Of a stretch of 64,000 nucleotides of DNA, positions 8,660 through 17,428 are shown piece by piece. The notes beneath the pieces were generated by a model. That model searched no databases, was not told the DNA's origin, and saw only the letters and a list, made by a program, of their open reading frames with translations. The position numbers and the translations under genes are program-made. Each line of letters begins with the position of its first letter. Positions within the stretch are counted from its first letter, which is position 1. This DNA is from Paenibacillus tyrphae (lineage in GTDB: Bacteria > Bacillota > Bacilli > Paenibacillales > NBRC-103111), in the NCBI RefSeq assembly GCF_000722545.1, contig NZ_JNVM01000038.1, positions 22,615 to 86,614 of the forward strand, given 5' to 3'.

Positions 8660-10090
8660 ATGCTAAAAGTAAACCGAGATGACGACCGTCCCATCTGGCA
8701 GCAGCTTCTTGACCAAGCGATCCATAATATTACAACCGGAAAATGGCCGCCAGGCGAATTGCTGCTCCCGTCCCGTGAACTGGCTCAATTGATTGGCGTT
8801 TCCCGTTCAACCATACAGATTGTTTACGAGGAGTTATTCAGCCGTGGGTATACCGTAACCTCTCGTCGCGGCGGGACAAGAGTTAGTGAATGGACCTATG
8901 CGACTCGTCCTTCAGAGGATGCTGCGCCACAAGGACCCGTCACCCCCGAATTGCCATTATTGAACGCTGCAATCGGCCATTTGCATAGTTGGTTCGGAGA
9001 CAAAAAGAATCGAAAAATAGAGATCGATTTTAGTCCCCATGAGCCTTATTTGGACGAACATTTTCAAAAAAATTGGAGACAATCATTTTTACAGGCCTCC
9101 ACAGAAACAGACCTAGACAGTTGGGCTTACGGCGACGTCTATGGGTTCCTGCCACTGCGAGAACAGATTCAACGTTATTTGTCACTTGAACGAGGCGTTC
9201 ATGTGAGTGTCGATCAAATCCTGTTAACCTCAGGCGCACAACATAGCATCGATTTGATTGCCCAAGCCCTTTTACATGAAGGAGAAACGGTTTCGGTTGA
9301 AGATCCCGGCTTCCCTGCTGCCTGGATGGCGATGAAATATCGGCGTATGCAAGTTGTATCCGTCCCTGTCGACGAGTACGGGCTATGCGTAGACCGCATT
9401 CACCCTGAGTCCAAACTTGTGTATGTTACGCCATCGCACCAGTGTGCGGTTGGCGTTATTATGTCGGAACCTCGCAGGCAACAAATGTTGCACATGGCTT
9501 CCGAGCAGCGGTTCTGGATTGTTGAGGATGATTACGACAGCGAATTTCGATATCGCGGTGACCCGCTCCCAACCTTGTTCAGTCAGCGGCCTCAGAATAC
9601 GTTGTATATGATGAGTTTTTCCAAAATGGTCGCTCCTGGTATTCGAATATCGGCAATCGTTGGTCCCAAAGAAGCCATTCGTCAGCTCGCTCGAGTCCAT
9701 GAATTAACCTATCGTCATCTTCCGATTATGGAGCAATTAACGCTCACTCATTTTATCGAACATGGTCATTTCATGCGCCATATGAGACGAGTTCGAAATG
9801 TATATCGGCGCAGACACGAAGCCATGACGAAGGCCATCATCACGACGGGTCTGAACGAACACTTCACGCTAAGCGGCGTAGAAACGGGTTTGCACATGCT
9901 TCTTGAGGCAAAACCATCGTTTGACGAAGAAGCCGTGACGCACTTGGCGATCGAAAAGGGAATCTGTGTTTATCCGCTAAGCAAGTATTGTTTGGAAAGC
10001 GATCGAAAAGGATGGGTACTGGGTTTTGCTAAAGTAGATGAATCAGCTATAGAAGAAGGCATTAAACGTCTAGCAGGGATGCTTTTATAA
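8660..10090 (+). CDS. MocR/PdxR-type transcriptional regulator (GntR HTH fused to aminotransferase)
   Basis: A 476-residue fusion. Residues about 10-75 form a GntR winged helix (SRELAQLIGVSRSTIQIVYEEL), and residues about 120-470 a fold-type-I aminotransferase. The PLP lysine is in SFSKMVAPGIR; VEDDYDSEFRY and the TSGAQHSIDL turn are also present. MocR proteins use PLP as effector; the PdxR branch controls vitamin B6 synthesis or salvage. The downstream convergent genes (BenE-type permease, YggS, PNPOx-like) fit a B6 theme, so a PdxR role is inferred. Start ATG behind GAAGGTGA. No binding site could be defined. Confidence 0.88.
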   Translation: MLKVNRDDDRPIWQQLLDQAIHNITTGKWPPGELLLPSRELAQLIGVSRSTIQIVYEELFSRGYTVTSRRGGTRVSEWTYATRPSEDAAPQGPVTPELPLLNAAIGHLHSWFGDKKNRKIEIDFSPHEPYLDEHFQKNWRQSFLQASTETDLDSWAYGDVYGFLPLREQIQRYLSLERGVHVSVDQILLTSGAQHSIDLIAQALLHEGETVSVEDPGFPAAWMAMKYRRMQVVSVPVDEYGLCVDRIHPESKLVYVTPSHQCAVGVIMSEPRRQQMLHMASEQRFWIVEDDYDSEFRYRGDPLPTLFSQRPQNTLYMMSFSKMVAPGIRISAIVGPKEAIRQLARVHELTYRHLPIMEQLTLTHFIEHGHFMRHMRRVRNVYRRRHEAMTKAIITTGLNEHFTLSGVETGLHMLLEAKPSFDEEAVTHLAIEKGICVYPLSKYCLESDRKGWVLGFAKVDESAIEEGIKRLAGMLL

Positions 10091-10121
10091 TACAAGCATC
10101 CCCGCCAGAATTTGCTCTTTC

Positions 10122-11339
10122 TTACAATCCATTCATGTTACCGGTATTCCATTTTTCACGCCGAAATTTCCCATGAATCAATAAATGCGCTGCCAAACCC
10201 GCGACAAGTCCCCAGAATGCGCCGCCGACGCCAAGCAAAGTCACATTCGCGGCCGTTGCTAAAAACGTAATCAATGCGGTCTCGCGTCCCTTGGGATCTG
10301 TTAAAGCGTTGGCAAGACTGCCGCCAATTGTGCCAAGCAATGCCAATCCCGCTAACGTTGCGATAAAGGTAGCAGGAAGAATTAAAAACAGAGCAGCCAA
10401 CGTCACGCCAAAAATGCCGACAACAATGTAGAACATGCCACAGGCAATGCCTGCGATATAACGTTTTGCCGAATCCTCATGCGCGTCTTTTCCTGTGCAA
10501 ATCGCTGCGGTAATGGCTGCTACATTAAAAGCATGCGAGCCGAATGGTGCTGCAAGAAGCGAACCCAAACCCGTTATGGTCAAAATCGGATTCGCGCTCG
10601 TCTTGAACCCGTCATTCCGCAATACGAGCATTCCAGGCATGTACTGTCCCGTCAAGGTAATAATAAACAGCGGTAAGGCAATGCCCAATAAAGCATGTAA
10701 CGAAAACTCCGGAACGACAATTACCGGTGATGCGATCGCCAATTGGATCGTACTGAAATCCGCTTTCCCCATACAAATCAAATAAATCAATCCGATTGCC
10801 AGTATGCCAACAATCGAATAGCGGGATGTAAACCGTCTTAGCACAACATAAGCGGCAAACAGTACAACGACAAGCAATGGGTCAACTTTCGCTCCTCCAA
10901 AGGCTGAGATTCCAAACTGCAGTAAAATGCCTGCTAGTAACCCGGAAGCGATGCCTGGAGGAATAAGCCGGACGAAACGTTCAAACATGCCCGATAATCC
11001 TAAAACAATAAATCCTGCCGCAGAGATCATATAAGCACCAATTGCTTCAGGATAAGGGGTGACCGCTAATACAGAAACGAGAAAAGCCACGCCTGGCGTT
11101 GACCAAGCCGTAATAATTGGTTCCCGGTATCGAAAACTTAGCCATACCCCGGTTATACCCACTCCAATGGAGATCGACCAAATCCATGAAGCGGTCATTT
11201 CGGGACTTAAACCCGCGACTTTTGCTGCCTGAAACACGAGAATAAAGGTGCCCCCGTAGTTGACAATGACAGATATTAAAGCGGCTATGGTCGGCGATAT
11301 CAAATCGCGACCGCGCAGCGAAGATGATGTTGTGTTCAT
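10122..11339 (-). CDS. BenE-family (benzoate/H+ symporter-like) membrane transporter
   Basis: A 405-residue polytopic protein with about 12 hydrophobic helices and the BenE-family stretch AWSTPGVAFLV near residue 80, plus FGSHAFNVAAITAAICTG near residue 265. BenE members are annotated as benzoate/proton symporters, but no aromatic catabolism genes are nearby. The gene lies 21 bases after yggS and faces a MocR/PdxR-like regulator, so a B6 vitamer or another small acid is an alternative substrate. The RBS AGGAGAAAGG supports the ATG. Membrane location is clear; the substrate is inference. Confidence 0.82.
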   Translation of the reverse strand: MNTTSSSLRGRDLISPTIAALISVIVNYGGTFILVFQAAKVAGLSPEMTASWIWSISIGVGITGVWLSFRYREPIITAWSTPGVAFLVSVLAVTPYPEAIGAYMISAAGFIVLGLSGMFERFVRLIPPGIASGLLAGILLQFGISAFGGAKVDPLLVVVLFAAYVVLRRFTSRYSIVGILAIGLIYLICMGKADFSTIQLAIASPVIVVPEFSLHALLGIALPLFIITLTGQYMPGMLVLRNDGFKTSANPILTITGLGSLLAAPFGSHAFNVAAITAAICTGKDAHEDSAKRYIAGIACGMFYIVVGIFGVTLAALFLILPATFIATLAGLALLGTIGGSLANALTDPKGRETALITFLATAANVTLLGVGGAFWGLVAGLAAHLLIHGKFRREKWNTGNMNGL

Positions 11340-11360
11340 ATCCTTTCTCCTGCCTCTCTC

Positions 11361-12104
11361 CTAATCGTCCTGACGCGCATTTTCGTTCCAGTAATAACTG
11401 TCCGGCAGGTAACGTTGGCCGAATACGCTTGTCCCTACGCGGATGATCGTAGCTCCTTCTTCGATGGCCACTTTGAAATCACCGGACATGCCCATCGAGA
11501 GGATCTCCATTTGTACGCGCGGGAACTTTTTCTCCCTAATTTGTGTTTGAATCGATTTTAACAATCGGAAGCAGTGCCGGGTCTCGTCGTTTGTAGCATT
11601 CAGTTTTCCAATTGTCATTAAGCCTTTCACGTTTAACGTTTCAAACTGGGACAATTGCTCCACCAATTCCAATGCCGATTCCGGCGGAGCACCAAATTTG
11701 CTTTCTTCGTAGGACGTGTTGATTTGTACCAGAATATCCATGGACTTGTTCTCTTTGACGAGCTGATGGTGCAGGGCCTGCCCCAATTTCAAACGGTCCA
11801 CAGAATGAATGAGCGTAACATATTTGACAACATCCTTCACTTTATTTGTCTGCAAATGTCCGATAAAATGCCATTCCACCCGAGTATACTGCTGCATAAG
11901 CGGAAATTTGCCCCGCAGTTCCTGCGCTTTGTTTTCCCCAAACAGAGTTTCACCTGATTGTATGGCCATTTGCAATTTTTCAAGCGGTACGGTTTTGGTC
12001 GCCAACAACAATTTCACGTCTTCGATCTTGCGCCCCGAGACTTGACATGCCAATTCCATCTGCTGCCTTACGGTTTTGAGATTCTCTTCAACCAGATGGC
12101 TCAT
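11361..12104 (-). CDS. yggS: YggS/PROSC family PLP homeostasis protein
   Basis: A 247-residue alanine-racemase-fold PLP-binding protein without racemase activity. The PLP lysine is in LLLATKTV near residue 37. Family landmarks are LFGENKAQEL, WHFIGHLQTNKV, and the phosphate-binding end LSMGMSGDFKVAIEEG followed by IRVGTSVFG. YggS-type proteins bind free PLP and keep B6 pools in balance. In Firmicutes it is normally found near sepF/ylm cell-division genes, so its position between a PNPOx-like gene and a BenE-type permease is notable and may mark a second, transport-linked copy. RBS GAGGGTAGG. Confidence 0.92.
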   Translation of the reverse strand: MSHLVEENLKTVRQQMELACQVSGRKIEDVKLLLATKTVPLEKLQMAIQSGETLFGENKAQELRGKFPLMQQYTRVEWHFIGHLQTNKVKDVVKYVTLIHSVDRLKLGQALHHQLVKENKSMDILVQINTSYEESKFGAPPESALELVEQLSQFETLNVKGLMTIGKLNATNDETRHCFRLLKSIQTQIREKKFPRVQMEILSMGMSGDFKVAIEEGATIIRVGTSVFGQRYLPDSYYWNENARQDD

Positions 12105-12177
12105 ATTTCCTACCCTCTTTCTGCTCTACGTTTGTAAATGATCACGAAGGTTCTTCCACAATTGAGGAAATAATGCA

Positions 12178-12206
12178 AATGCTGCCGCACAAGTAACGGC
12201 AGCATT
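12178..12206. terminator. Strong hairpin between PNPOx-like gene and yggS
   Basis: AATGCTGCCG and CGGCAGCATT form a perfect ten-base stem around a nine-base loop. The following bases on the minus strand are not a clean T tract, so it may attenuate transcription into yggS or process the message rather than fully terminate. Confidence 0.5.
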
Positions 12207-12222
12207 CATTTTCCAAAACAGC

Positions 12223-12759
12223 TTAAACGGTTTTTCCTGGTTTGAACATTTTTTCTTCCTCAATCGGATTTTCTTTCGCAGTGATATGCTGTGGATCAAT
12301 CCGATACACCTGAACCGGACCACCGAATACTGCTGATCGGTATTTATCTACGTGCTGCTGGGGTAACGGCCGATTATAGTAACCAGGCACATACTTATAA
12401 ATCATTTCTTGTAACATGTGTGTAGCTTCATCCAGATCGACGATAGGCTGTGCCTTGCCAAAAATCATTACACTCATATACGCTGTGTCCGTCTTGGCTG
12501 GCACCGGATCAGTAATAGTTCCATATTCTTCACAAACCGTAAAACAGACCTCCGGATTCGCAGCCATAACCTGATTTCGTCTCCCGCCGGTGGCTCCATG
12601 GAAATAAAGCTTTCCGTTTGTCCAAACAAAATTGAGCGGAACAACATACGGCAGATGACCATCGACCATTCCGAGATGTCCAATTCGAGCTTGCTGCAGA
12701 AATGTCTCAATCTTGCTCTGGTCCATCACTTCTCTTATCTTGTAACGTACCCTATCCAT
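12223..12759 (-). CDS. Pyridoxamine 5'-phosphate oxidase-like FMN-binding protein
   Basis: About 178 residues with the split-barrel flavin fold: IGHLGMVDGHLPYVVPLNFVW near the start, then LYFHGATGGRRNQVM and VCFTVCEEYG. This group of PNPOx-like proteins (often called nitroimidazole-resistance or 5-nitroimidazole antibiotic resistance-like) binds FMN or heme; true PNPOx activity is not implied. The start at 12759 (MDRVRYKIRE) was preferred because GGAG is eight bases upstream; an ATG nine bases earlier is too close. It is first in line before yggS and the permease, but a hairpin separates it from them. Confidence 0.8.
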   Translation of the reverse strand: MDRVRYKIREVMDQSKIETFLQQARIGHLGMVDGHLPYVVPLNFVWTNGKLYFHGATGGRRNQVMAANPEVCFTVCEEYGTITDPVPAKTDTAYMSVMIFGKAQPIVDLDEATHMLQEMIYKYVPGYYNRPLPQQHVDKYRSAVFGGPVQVYRIDPQHITAKENPIEEEKMFKPGKTV

Positions 12760-12955
12760 TATCATCACTCCTATAGTATTGAAGTATTATGTAAGTTTAT
12801 CAGCCATTGGAATGAATATAAATGTCCATAATTATAGAATTGAAGCAATCCATATCTCATATTAAGCTGCATCCCTAAGTTAGACCTTGTAGTCAAATTC
12901 GTCATAACTTTGAAGGACGAACTCTAGTTCTTCTTTTTTAGTTTTTTTAATTAAA

Positions 12956-12984
12956 AACCATCGCCCTCCTTTGGGGCGATGGTT
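12956..12984 (-). terminator. Terminator of the YVTN propeller gene
   Basis: AACCATCGCCC paired with GGGCGATGGTT. On the minus strand the stem is followed by TTTTTAATT, so it ends transcription from 13103-14191. Confidence 0.8.
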
Positions 12985-13102
12985 TCCATCTTCGAGATGG
13001 CGCCAGATCAACGATTTCAGTCTAATACTTTATCTTCCTCAAACATATAGTCTATCACGATTGAAACGGGAGAGTTATTCCCCTAACATTCCCCATTTAT
13101 GA

Positions 13103-14191
13103 CTACCCCGCTATAACCGATATCGTGTTTTCGCCTTGATTCGCCATATAAACGCGATTGTTCTTCTCGTTGACGACACCCGATAATGTGCTAAGCCCGA
13201 CACGGACGTTGGCTATGATCTTGTTATTCGCCCCGTTAATGACGAATACTCTTTCTCGAGACGTATCCCCAATGGCAGTGGCAACGTAAATGCGATTCAG
13301 CTTCCGGTTCACGACTGCCAGCACCGGAGATTCACCGTTCACGACCGTAGCGATCACTTTATTGTTGGCGCCGTTGATGACGGCCACGTTTCGGCTGCCC
13401 GTCGTATCATCCGGCGCATAGATCCGGTTTGTGACCGGGTTGATGCCCATGGTACCGACGCTGCCAACACCTGAGATGATCTTAATCAGCTTATTATTGC
13501 GCCCGTCGACGACGGCGATAGTGCCGGCCTTCGTCGAAGTCACGGCATAGATCCGGTCCGTACGTAAATTAATGGCAAGCGAGGAAGGTCTATTTCCGAT
13601 TTTGATCGTCTTGACCACCTTATTCGTGCATCCGTCGATGACGGACATTGTATTCGCACCTGTATTCAAGACGTAGATGCGGTTGACGAAAGGATTGACA
13701 CCGACCGTATCTGGCAACGCAGCAGCTGGGTTCTGCTTACCGACTTTTATGGTCGCTACAATTTTTTTGCGCCTGCCGTCAATGACGGCTACAGCGTTTT
13801 TCAGTATGTTCAGCGAGTAGATCAGATTGGTACGCACATTTACCGCAATCGATGTAAAAGCTCCTCCGACGTTGAACGTTTTGATGAGAGTATTCGTCCT
13901 GCCGTCAATGATGAATAATTTCCCCCCTGATCCGGCGACGTAAATCCGGTTCGTAAACGGGTTGACGGCAATAGTAGCCGCATCCGTCACACCTTTGATG
14001 GTCGCAATGACTCGATTGGAGCCGCTGTCAATGACCGATACGCTGTCGCTCCTGTTGTTCGCCACGTACAACTTGTTTGTGCGTCGGTTTAATACAATAT
14101 CGGTAGGGCCCTCCCCTACTCGTATCGTCTTAATGACTCTTATTGCGCTAATCGAAATCTCCTCCTCGTGGGCATCCCATATTTTTTTCAT
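13103..14191 (-). CDS. YVTN-family beta-propeller repeat protein
   Basis: Up to 362 residues, almost entirely eight repeats of about 42 residues. Each has a turn like RTNKLYVANNRSDSVSVID followed by NRVIATI(K)VG, the pattern of surface-layer/YVTN propellers. Such domains bind proteins or carbohydrates and rarely have catalysis. No signal peptide or cell-wall anchor is visible, which is unusual for a family often exported. The ATG at 14191 has no Shine-Dalgarno; GGAGG lies eight bases before an in-frame ATT at 14152, after which only propeller sequence follows, so the true start may be there (about 349 residues). No operon partner; its own terminator follows. Ligand unknown. Confidence 0.8.
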   Translation of the reverse strand: MKKIWDAHEEEISISAIRVIKTIRVGEGPTDIVLNRRTNKLYVANNRSDSVSVIDSGSNRVIATIKGVTDAATIAVNPFTNRIYVAGSGGKLFIIDGRTNTLIKTFNVGGAFTSIAVNVRTNLIYSLNILKNAVAVIDGRRKKIVATIKVGKQNPAAALPDTVGVNPFVNRIYVLNTGANTMSVIDGCTNKVVKTIKIGNRPSSLAINLRTDRIYAVTSTKAGTIAVVDGRNNKLIKIISGVGSVGTMGINPVTNRIYAPDDTTGSRNVAVINGANNKVIATVVNGESPVLAVVNRKLNRIYVATAIGDTSRERVFVINGANNKIIANVRVGLSTLSGVVNEKNNRVYMANQGENTISVIAG

Positions 14192-14298
14192 TTTATTCAG
14201 GACCGATGCAAGAAGTTTGGTTATATGCCTTTAGCAGGCAAACGAAACATCCCGAAACGATTGTTGGGACCCCACTCTTAATCCCATAAAACAAAAAA

Positions 14299-14315
14299 GC
14301 CGCGATTTACGCGGC
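14299..14315 (-). terminator. Terminator of the ECF sigma/ABC operon
   Basis: GCCGCG, five-base loop, CGCGGC; on the minus strand the stem runs into TTTTTTGTTTT. Its core resembles the repeated terminators at 32523-32560 and 35684-35721. Confidence 0.8.
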
Positions 14316-14419
14316 CTTTAATAAAATAATGTTCTTTCTTTCTCGAGTTAATAAACGACAACAAAGGCGCCACCCAGCGGGATAGCGCCTGACCATGCTT
14401 CGTGCCGCCGAAATGGCTA

Positions 14420-15205
14420 TCAATCAAGGCGCCTCCGGCGTCTAACGAAATCCAGATATACCTCTTCCAACGTCGGAAACCGCTCTGCGGGAATTTCCGC
14501 GTCCCTGCCATTGCCGAGCGCCTCGTGAAGCATAACCGATTTCCACTGCTGTGGCGTTTTCGGCCCGGACATGGCTCCATCCGCCATAAAAAGCACCTGA
14601 TCGACCCAATCCTCGATCTCCATAAACATATGACCGACCAGCAGTATGATGCAGCCGTTCGCATGTTCGTGCAGAAGATCCATCACGTGGGCCCGCTCTT
14701 CCAAATCCAGCCCTTCCAGAGGCTCATCCAGAAGCAGCAGATGCGGGTCGCTGAGCATCGCTTGAGCGATCGACAATCTTTTTCTTTGGCCGGTGGATAA
14801 CGATTTGATGCGGAATTGCCCAAATCGGGCAAGGCCAAAGTCCGTCAGCACCTCCGCGACCCTGTCCGGAATCAGACGGGGCGAGATTAGCTTCATTTCC
14901 GCCGTATAAGTCAAAAAATGCTCCGCCTTCATCTCCTCGTAAAAGGCAAATTGCTGGGAAACGTAGCCGAGCCGTTCCCGAAACCGTTTGCCCCCGAGCT
15001 GTCTACCCTGCAACGTAAACCGAATGTCGCCTTTGCCGAATGTCCGGATGCCGGCGATGCATTCGAGCATCGTCGTTTTGCCGCTTCCATTGGGGCCGAA
15101 TAAAGCGTTTATTCCCGGCGACAAGGAAAACTCCGCACCTTCAAACACCCAAGGAGCCGACGAAGTATGGCGGAACGCCGCCTTGCACACATCAAGCCGG
15201 ATCAT
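14420..15205 (-). CDS. ABC transporter ATPase, last gene of ECF sigma/ABC operon
   Basis: A 261-residue ATPase: Walker A GPNGSGKTT near residue 36, Q-loop region LGYVSQQFAFYEEM, signature LSTGQRKRLSIAQAML, Walker B LLLLDEPLEGLDLE and switch histidine in LLVGHMF. The signature LSTGQ is a common variant. It overlaps the membrane protein gene upstream by 14 bases, so the two very likely form one exporter of the ABC-2 kind. An operon-internal ECF sigma factor precedes both. The cargo is unknown; bacteriocin, lipid or drug export are possibilities. Confidence 0.88.
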   Translation of the reverse strand: MIRLDVCKAAFRHTSSAPWVFEGAEFSLSPGINALFGPNGSGKTTMLECIAGIRTFGKGDIRFTLQGRQLGGKRFRERLGYVSQQFAFYEEMKAEHFLTYTAEMKLISPRLIPDRVAEVLTDFGLARFGQFRIKSLSTGQRKRLSIAQAMLSDPHLLLLDEPLEGLDLEERAHVMDLLHEHANGCIILLVGHMFMEIEDWVDQVLFMADGAMSGPKTPQQWKSVMLHEALGNGRDAEIPAERFPTLEEVYLDFVRRRRRLD

Positions 15206-16106
15206 ATCGCCCTTTATCCCCTTTCCCGCCGTTTCGGATTGTCCGGCAAGCGACGAAGAAGAGAATCGCCGCTATCACGAATGCGATCATGCGGCTGCTT
15301 CCCCAAAATGCATAACCGGTGTCGCTCATGAAATAAAAAGGTCCGAGCACATCCCTCAATGCGAATTGCGCCATCCATACCGCCAGCGACAAAACGGCTC
15401 CAATCCTCGGCCCGAAACGGACGATGGCGGCAAATGCCAGCGCGGTGCAAAAGCATAAAGGCGCCAACCAACCGATGATAAACGCGAACAACGGACCGCT
15501 CTGGCCGGTTAGCGATAAGAGGACGCTTGCCGCCAAAGCCAGTATCATGTCATACAGAATGATGATGCCCAACCGTCCCATCATCATCTCGACCGGAGAG
15601 ACCGGGAAAGTCGCCTCCAGCTTGGACATCGGCGTACCATACGATCTCAGCGCATAGAAGACACCGATTCCGGCTACAAATGACGATACGAAGACGAAGC
15701 TATTGATTCCGTTGCGCCCGACAAGAGGCATGGCGAGTGCGCCGAAAATCATGATGACAGCCGATACGATCCAGAACGCCTTGGAAAACAACCGAACTTG
15801 AGGCGCGATAAAGCGAATAAGCGCGACCCATAGCGGCGCACTTCCCGGCTCCGCATGCGGCAGACGGTCGGCAAACCTCGGCCGCTCCGGCTCAGCCGCC
15901 TGCGGAGTCAAGCGTGCGAGAAGCGCCTTCGTCTGTTCATCGGACGGACCCGCCACCCGATATCGTTCCAAACCGCGCGCGGTTTCCTCGAACACTTCCC
16001 GGCCCCACCCGCCCGCATCGCCCTTGTCCGCTTCTTCGTGGAAAATCGGCTCCAGTTCCTTCCATATGTCTTGTATCCGTTCACCCGGGGGATTGCGCCT
16101 TTCCAT
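15192..16106 (-). CDS. Multi-spanning membrane protein, ABC-2-like partner in anti-sigma position
   Basis: A 304-residue protein with a soluble charged N-terminus of about 95 residues followed by six hydrophobic helices. It starts 26 bases before the sigma-factor stop behind GAGGAGGTGG and ends inside the next ATPase gene. The gene directly after an ECF sigma gene is normally the anti-sigma factor, and the architecture (cytoplasmic N-domain plus membrane part) would suit that. Its overlap with an ATPase gene argues for an ABC-2 permease. Both roles in one protein is an inference worth testing. There is no HxxxCxxC zinc anti-sigma motif. The family was not recognised. Confidence 0.65.
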   Translation of the reverse strand: MERRNPPGERIQDIWKELEPIFHEEADKGDAGGWGREVFEETARGLERYRVAGPSDEQTKALLARLTPQAAEPERPRFADRLPHAEPGSAPLWVALIRFIAPQVRLFSKAFWIVSAVIMIFGALAMPLVGRNGINSFVFVSSFVAGIGVFYALRSYGTPMSKLEATFPVSPVEMMMGRLGIIILYDMILALAASVLLSLTGQSGPLFAFIIGWLAPLCFCTALAFAAIVRFGPRIGAVLSLAVWMAQFALRDVLGPFYFMSDTGYAFWGSSRMIAFVIAAILFFVACRTIRNGGKGDKGRYDPA

Positions 16107-16656
16107 GCGGATCCACCTCCTCCGTTTTCAATAGATGGGCCATCTTTTTAAATGTCTTATAAAGCTTCGTCTTGATCGAGCCTAATGGCTGTTCCAAAAT
16201 TTCCGCAATTTCGTCCAGCTTGAGCTCGTGATAAAACCTGAGAATGATCACTTCCCGCTCGTCATCCGCCAAGCTGCCGAGTGCGCGAATAACCGCTTCC
16301 CGTTCCCACTGTCGCTCCAAAATGGACGAAACCGTGTCGCCAGCCGAATGCAGGGACATTTTTTCAGCTCCCCATAACGCTTCCTTGCGATAAGCCGACG
16401 ACTTCCAAACGTCCTTGCACAGGTTGGTGGCGATGCGGTAGATCCATGGGCGAAACCGGCTCGGTAGGCGTCCTGTCCTTACGATCTTGCATACACGGAT
16501 AAAGCATTCCTGGCATAAGTCTTCCGCTAGCGATCTGTCATTCAGCATGCGCTGCAAATATTCGTAAATCGGTTTATGATAGCGGTACACAAGCGCCTCC
16601 AAGCCGGCCTCGCTCCCATCCGCGATCTGGTTCAACAATTCCTCGTCGGAAACCAT
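16081..16656 (-). CDS. ECF-type RNA polymerase sigma factor
   Basis: A 191-residue sigma-70 family protein with region 2 (ALVYRYHKPIYEYLQRML, LAEDLCQECFIRV) and region 4 (EREVIILRFYHELKLDEIAEI, LGSIKTKLYKTFKKM) and nothing between them but a linker: the ECF layout. The start at 16656 (MVSDEELL) follows GGGAGGGG at five bases; a longer open frame upstream runs back into the DUF998 gene and is not needed. It lies between two ABC modules, so it probably directs the operon it belongs to. The cognate promoter could not be picked out upstream of 20667. Confidence 0.92.
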   Translation of the reverse strand: MVSDEELLNQIADGSEAGLEALVYRYHKPIYEYLQRMLNDRSLAEDLCQECFIRVCKIVRTGRLPSRFRPWIYRIATNLCKDVWKSSAYRKEALWGAEKMSLHSAGDTVSSILERQWEREAVIRALGSLADDEREVIILRFYHELKLDEIAEILEQPLGSIKTKLYKTFKKMAHLLKTEEVDPHGKAQSPG

Positions 16657-16694
16657 AGGCACCCCTCCCTTCTCCCGGCTCATTTCTGTGGCTC

Positions 16695-17399
16695 TTATTT
16701 GTCGAGACTGTCTGTATCGGCTCGCCGCTTCGACCGAAACCGCTTCAGGAGCATATAGGCGCCTACTCCAATCGGAGTGTAAGCCGTAAATGCCAGTATT
16801 CGTTGCAGAAGTCCCCTGATCATGGATTTGTCGATTTCCACCATTCCGCTCATGATCGGGATCATAGCCGCAAACAACAAGATATTGGCGACGAGGTAGC
16901 CTTTCAAAAGCCGTGAATCGCTTTGTTTCCACAATGCGATGGCAAAAATAAGCGGCAGCAGGAACGTGCCGATCCCCCAAACTCCTCCGCCATGTCTCGG
17001 ATCGGGACTCGGGAATATTCCCGATAATAGGGTACCGAGTCCGTTTGAACAAACGGCGATCGATGCGATCCACGCCAAAAATGGGCGGGTTCCAAGACGC
17101 AGGAACGCACGCAAAAAACCGAAAGCAGCAATAAGGGTCGCTATGCCGAGTAAAATAATCGCCGCGTTGACCGGCAACGGGTAGACGGCATGATTGGAGC
17201 CGAGATCGCTTGCGGTATTCCTTATAAAGCTATAACCGGGGTATAACGGCGCGGCGATGATGGGGATACCGAAATAAAGAAACGGGATTGCCATGCCCAC
17301 GCGAAGCAAAGCTTCCGTACCGCTCCTCGCCTTCTCCGGATGTGCGGCAATGTTGCGGCCGCTCTGCCGCGGAGATAATAAACGTCTATTCTCTTTCAT
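16695..17399 (-). CDS. DUF998-family membrane protein
   Basis: A 234-residue protein with six or seven hydrophobic helices. The first, GMAIPFLYFGIPIIAAPLYP, is followed by SFIRNTASDLGSNHAVYP, the N-terminal signature of DUF998, and later by GIFPSPDPRHGGGVWGIG on a loop. The family function is not known. A strong AAGGAGG precedes the ATG. It sits 29 bases after the permease and 38 before the sigma factor, so it is co-transcribed with both. A sensory or assembly role for the transporter is only positional inference. Confidence 0.8.
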   Translation of the reverse strand: MKENRRLLSPRQSGRNIAAHPEKARSGTEALLRVGMAIPFLYFGIPIIAAPLYPGYSFIRNTASDLGSNHAVYPLPVNAAIILLGIATLIAAFGFLRAFLRLGTRPFLAWIASIAVCSNGLGTLLSGIFPSPDPRHGGGVWGIGTFLLPLIFAIALWKQSDSRLLKGYLVANILLFAAMIPIMSGMVEIDKSMIRGLLQRILAFTAYTPIGVGAYMLLKRFRSKRRADTDSLDK

Positions 17400-17428
17400 T
17401 CTACGTGGCCTCCTTCCGCCCCTTCCTT

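Noticed and set aside
12126..12222. Short minus-strand frame between the PNPOx-like gene and yggS
   Set aside because: It reads through the hairpin and has no ribosome site.
14320..14419. Open frames just after the last ATPase of the sigma/ABC operon, giving hydrophobic or mixed peptides
   Set aside because: Could be the tail of a lost gene, but no start, RBS or recognisable family.
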